From: RI-92 sp040235555
GTDB lineage: Bacteria; Pseudomonadota; Gammaproteobacteria; UBA6429; Thiohalophilaceae
NCBI GenBank assembly: GCA_040235555.1
Contig: JBECKZ010000035.1
Span: forward strand, 1-24,536
Direction of reading: 5' to 3'
DNA: 24,536 nucleotides
The position numbers and the translations under genes were made by a program. Below, in pieces: positions 22,078 to 24,536 of this stretch. Position 1 is the stretch's first letter. Every line of letters starts with the position of its first letter. The notes beneath the pieces are model-generated. The model ran no database searches and was not told the DNA's origin. It saw only the letters and a list, made by a program, of their open reading frames with translations.

Positions 22078-23289
22078 TCAGGCGAAGTAGATCTGGATTC
22101 GCTTTATGTTATTGACCGCCCGCGCAGCGGATTCGAATTGTGCCGCAATTTGCTGCCTGCTTGCCAGTGGATCTTTTGCGACGATACCCAGATCCAGGAC
22201 CAGCTCCACTTGGATCTGGCCATTGAGATAGTGCAGTGTAATGTCCTCGTCCCGGATGGCGTTTGCACCCTGGAGTCCCGACCAGGCCTGCTGGAGCTGC
22301 TGCAGAATGCTTTTTCGCAGGGGCAAGCCGATATTGGGCGCAGCAGATTCATCATCTTCGGGATCGATGTGCACCATCACATCCGCCACTTCGTCAATTT
22401 CCTGGATAACCTGTTGACGCACGGTCTCACTGATATGGTGACCTTCGGATACACTGATGGTCGGCGCCACTTGGATATGCACGTCCACCAGGGCATCACC
22501 ACCCATACGCCGGGTGCGCAGGATATGGAGCGCCTTGACGCCGTCGACCTGGAGAATGCTCTCACGGATGGCCTCGATGCGATCCGGCTCCAGACCAGTA
22601 TCGATCAATTCGCGCACGCTATGCCAGGTTAGTTCCCAGCTGATCTTTACGATCATCACGGCAACGCCGATGGCGGCGATGGCATCGAGGTAGTGCAGGC
22701 CAGCCATGCTGCCAACGATACCGATGACCACGATCACCGAAGAGATGGCATCGGTACGCGAATGCCAGGCATTGGCCTTGAGCATGTTGGAGCGATACTT
22801 GCGTGCAATGCGCATGGAATAATGAAACAGCGCCTCTTTCACCACAATGGAGAAACACGCCAGTACCAATGCCAGTACTCCGGGTTGCCACAAGCGATCA
22901 GGATGGAACAGACGAGACACTGCATCCCAGGCAATACCCACTGCTACGGCCATAAGCGCCAGTCCCAGTGCCACCGTTGCCAGGGTCTCGATCCTGCCAT
23001 GGCCATAGGGATGTTCTTCATCGGCTTCACGGTGGGAGTGCTTGGCGGCATAGATAACGATGAAATCGGTAAATAAATCCGATAGTGAGTGCACACCATC
23101 GGCGATTAAGGCGGTCGAGGTGGAGACAAAGCCACCAATGATCTTGACTATGCCCAGGATCAAATCGAAGGCGGATCCGATTAGCGTTACCTTCAATACT
23201 TCGCGATAACGGCGTTGCGAGATCTCATCCGCCGTCGCTTCGACAGGTCGCATGGTAGCTGGATGATTTTGGTGCGTATTATTTTCCAT
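22078..23289 (-). CDS. Cation diffusion facilitator (CDF) metal transporter with extended C-terminus
   Basis: 403 aa, longer than the ~300 usual for FieF/MamM-type CDF proteins. A polar N-terminal ~30 residues precede six predicted helices (about 32-225). The transport site looks like an HD-HD set: His67 and Asp71 in DGVHSLSD (helix 2), His176 and Asp180 in HSRTD (helix 5). In known CDF proteins that pattern favours Zn. The family motif EEHPYGHGRIETL follows helix 2. The first cytoplasmic CDF domain (about 228-315) is followed by about 85 extra residues (PLRKSILQQLQQAW to IKRIQIYFA), which look like a second alpha/beta domain. It most likely exports divalent metal by proton antiport. Its start overlaps the TusA-like gene by 11 bases, so it is the last gene of that operon. 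Confidence 0.9.
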   Translation of the reverse strand: MENNTHQNHPATMRPVEATADEISQRRYREVLKVTLIGSAFDLILGIVKIIGGFVSTSTALIADGVHSLSDLFTDFIVIYAAKHSHREADEEHPYGHGRIETLATVALGLALMAVAVGIAWDAVSRLFHPDRLWQPGVLALVLACFSIVVKEALFHYSMRIARKYRSNMLKANAWHSRTDAISSVIVVIGIVGSMAGLHYLDAIAAIGVAVMIVKISWELTWHSVRELIDTGLEPDRIEAIRESILQVDGVKALHILRTRRMGGDALVDVHIQVAPTISVSEGHHISETVRQQVIQEIDEVADVMVHIDPEDDESAAPNIGLPLRKSILQQLQQAWSGLQGANAIRDEDITLHYLNGQIQVELVLDLGIVAKDPLASRQQIAAQFESAARAVNNIKRIQIYFA

Positions 23290-23509
23290 GACCTACCTCT
23301 ATGACGATGATGACCTCATCGTCATCCCGGCGGGTAGATAATACCTGATGTCCATTAATCCGACACCACGCGGGAATATCGTTGAGCGCACCAGGATCGG
23401 TACATACCACTTCGAGGGTATCTCCGGGCTGCAGGGTCGCAACCCTGTCCTGGGTGCGAATCACCGGCATCGGGCACAAGAGCCGCTTGGCATCGAGTTG
23501 ATACTGCAT
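23279..23509 (-). CDS. TusA/SirA-family sulfur-carrier-like protein
   Basis: 76 aa from ATG 23509 (MQYQLDAKRLLCPMPVIRT); the ATG overlaps the upstream esterase stop as TGATG, which decides the start against a longer frame. The conserved CPMP motif (Cys12) near the N-terminus and the small alpha/beta fold (GDTLEVVCTDPGALNDIPAWC, then DDEVIIVIE) are typical of TusA-like proteins. In those, the cysteine carries persulfide sulfur for thiouridine, molybdenum cofactor or sulfur-oxidation pathways. TusA proper is usually ~81 aa and encoded alone. Here the gene lies between an esterase and a CDF transporter, so a role in metal or sulfur handling tied to the transporter is possible. Cytoplasmic. Confidence 0.85.
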   Translation of the reverse strand: MQYQLDAKRLLCPMPVIRTQDRVATLQPGDTLEVVCTDPGALNDIPAWCRINGHQVLSTRRDDDEVIIVIEVGHGK

Positions 23510-24465
23510 CAGTGTTTGCGTGCGCGTAAGGATTGAAAGAACTGCCACATTTCGACATTGGCATCGATCACTTTGGTGCTCGGGCCCAGCACTCGTTGCA
23601 TGTAATTTTGTTTACCGCCCGGCCAGACATGACCGGTGTGGTCGTATTGCCAGAGGATCACCGGCGCCTGTTTGCAATCCTGATACACATACTTGTGGGC
23701 TGTCTGGATCGTTTTGCCCTTTTGAACGCTCCGCTGCGCGACGAGTTTACGTTGAGCTTCACAGCCATCGATGTGTGCCCACGCCCCCAGAACGGCGTCA
23801 ATGTCCGGATGTTGTACACGCTGATTGGTAAACGGAAAGGGCGGGCCAAGACCACCGTGATACAGTGCGCGTGGATCATCGATACTGTGGAAGTGCATAA
23901 TCGGCATCGGTTTCAGCGGTTTGCGCGTATCTGGTAAGAGCCCGCCGGCAACCGGTGCGATCGCGGCAATCCGGTCCGGTATCTTCTCTGCGAGGTAATA
24001 CGCCATCATGGCCCCATTGGACATTCCCGTCACATACACACGTGCGGGATCGATAGGATAGTCCTTGATCATGGTATCCAGTAATTGACTGATAAAACCG
24101 ACATCGTCTATGTGATGTTCATAGGCGTAACCGCAACATTCGCCGGCGTTCCAGGTGAGTAAACGATCATGGAGCTTGCCGGTTCCGTTGGGATATACCA
24201 CATAAAACCCGTAACGATCCGCCGTCTTGTCCATCTCGCTGAATTCTTCCTGACCCCGGCCCTGACCACCGCCGCCGTGTAAATTGATCACCAGGGCATA
24301 GCGCTGTTGCTTTTGTGGCGGGATATGAACAAAGTAGTAACGCGTAAGATTCTCAAATTTCAATTTGTGCCGACGATTACCGGCCTCAGCATGGCTGAAT
24401 ACCAGGCTGAATAACAATATCAGCAGACCTGGTATCCACCATGTGTTGCGGATAGAAGCTGTCAT
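23509..24465 (-). CDS. Secreted LpqC-like alpha/beta-hydrolase (PHB depolymerase/esterase family)
   Basis: 318 aa from ATG 24465 (MTASIRNTWW). This start overlaps the preceding stop as TGATG; a GTG four codons upstream is less likely. A signal peptide is clear (hydrophobic 9-24, probable cut after HAEA). The hydrolase core has the oxyanion-loop motif INLHGGGGQGRGQEEF, the nucleophile motif TGMSNGAMMAYYLA with its Ser, an Asp in FHSIDDPRALY, and the His in DHTGHVWPGG. WNAGECCGYA, with a Cys pair, is typical of the COG3509/LpqC group, which includes polyhydroxybutyrate depolymerases and feruloyl or acetylxylan esterases. The substrate cannot be told from sequence. It heads the visible part of a coupled operon with TusA-like and CDF genes. 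Confidence 0.88.
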   Translation of the reverse strand: MTASIRNTWWIPGLLILLFSLVFSHAEAGNRRHKLKFENLTRYYFVHIPPQKQQRYALVINLHGGGGQGRGQEEFSEMDKTADRYGFYVVYPNGTGKLHDRLLTWNAGECCGYAYEHHIDDVGFISQLLDTMIKDYPIDPARVYVTGMSNGAMMAYYLAEKIPDRIAAIAPVAGGLLPDTRKPLKPMPIMHFHSIDDPRALYHGGLGPPFPFTNQRVQHPDIDAVLGAWAHIDGCEAQRKLVAQRSVQKGKTIQTAHKYVYQDCKQAPVILWQYDHTGHVWPGGKQNYMQRVLGPSTKVIDANVEMWQFFQSLRARKH

Positions 24466-24536
24466 CAGATATACCACTCCGCTTTCAATTGGTCCGGTGG
24501 TAGCGGGGTGACATGTAATTCCTGTACTACACCATC
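24465..24536 (-). CDS. C-terminal end of an unidentified protein, cut by window edge
   Basis: The minus strand is open from the window edge for 23 codons, ending WYI then TGA at 24467-24465. That stop overlaps the esterase ATG as TGATG, the same coupling as at the next junction, so this is probably a real upstream gene of the operon. The visible peptide (DGVVQELHVTPLPPDQLKAE and so on) is too short to identify. Confidence 0.5.
   Translation of the reverse strand, partial: DGVVQELHVTPLPPDQLKAEWYI

Overview
The window looks like chromosomal DNA of a gammaproteobacterium with moderate GC content. The main evidence is gene order. The block argH / algZ-algR / hemC-hemD-hemX-hemY is the arrangement known from Pseudomonas and relatives. 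A glnA ... ntrB-ntrC block also fits. I see no insertion sequence, prophage, CRISPR array, tRNA or rRNA, and most genes are housekeeping or conserved accessory genes.

Layout. 1-4021 (minus): the heme-synthesis operon hemC-hemD-hemX-hemY, tightly overlapped, with hemY cut by the window edge. 4118-4648 (plus): a secreted thioredoxin-like protein lying between hemC and the two-component pair. 4660-6436 (minus): an AlgR-like LytTR regulator and an AlgZ/LytS-type kinase. 6527-7915 (plus): argH. 7933-10608 (minus): a large Pat-type protein with acyl-CoA-ligase-like and GNAT domains. It is divergent from a histone-deacetylase-family enzyme (10683-11600), which is followed by a class II c-type cytochrome. 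12124-12960 (minus): PAS plus degenerate GGDEF. A 586-base gene-poor gap follows, then a DUF938 methyltransferase (13547-14140). Next is a stretch rich in inverted repeats ending in a terminator, which may be a small RNA. 14514-16538 (minus): a secreted beta-propeller coupled to a CxxC thioredoxin, and a small DUF2892 membrane protein. 16833-21887 (minus): ntrC, ntrB, a DUF4124 protein and glnA. 22078-24536 (minus): an operon of an incomplete gene, an LpqC-like esterase, a TusA-like protein and a CDF metal transporter.

How parts work together. The nitrogen block carries its own control circuit, readable in the sequence. glnA has a good sigma-54 promoter with two NtrC-like sites 31 bp apart upstream, and a near-perfect NtrC site lies upstream of ntrB. 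The Pat/deacetylase pair is a plausible writer/eraser set for reversible protein lysine acetylation, with the Pat ligase-site histidines retained. The propeller/thioredoxin pair is translationally coupled by ATGA and both products are exported.

The best candidates for something undescribed are the acetylation locus with its cytochrome, the propeller-thioredoxin operon, and the structured intergenic element at 14156-14362. All functional calls come from reading motifs and context; no database search was run.
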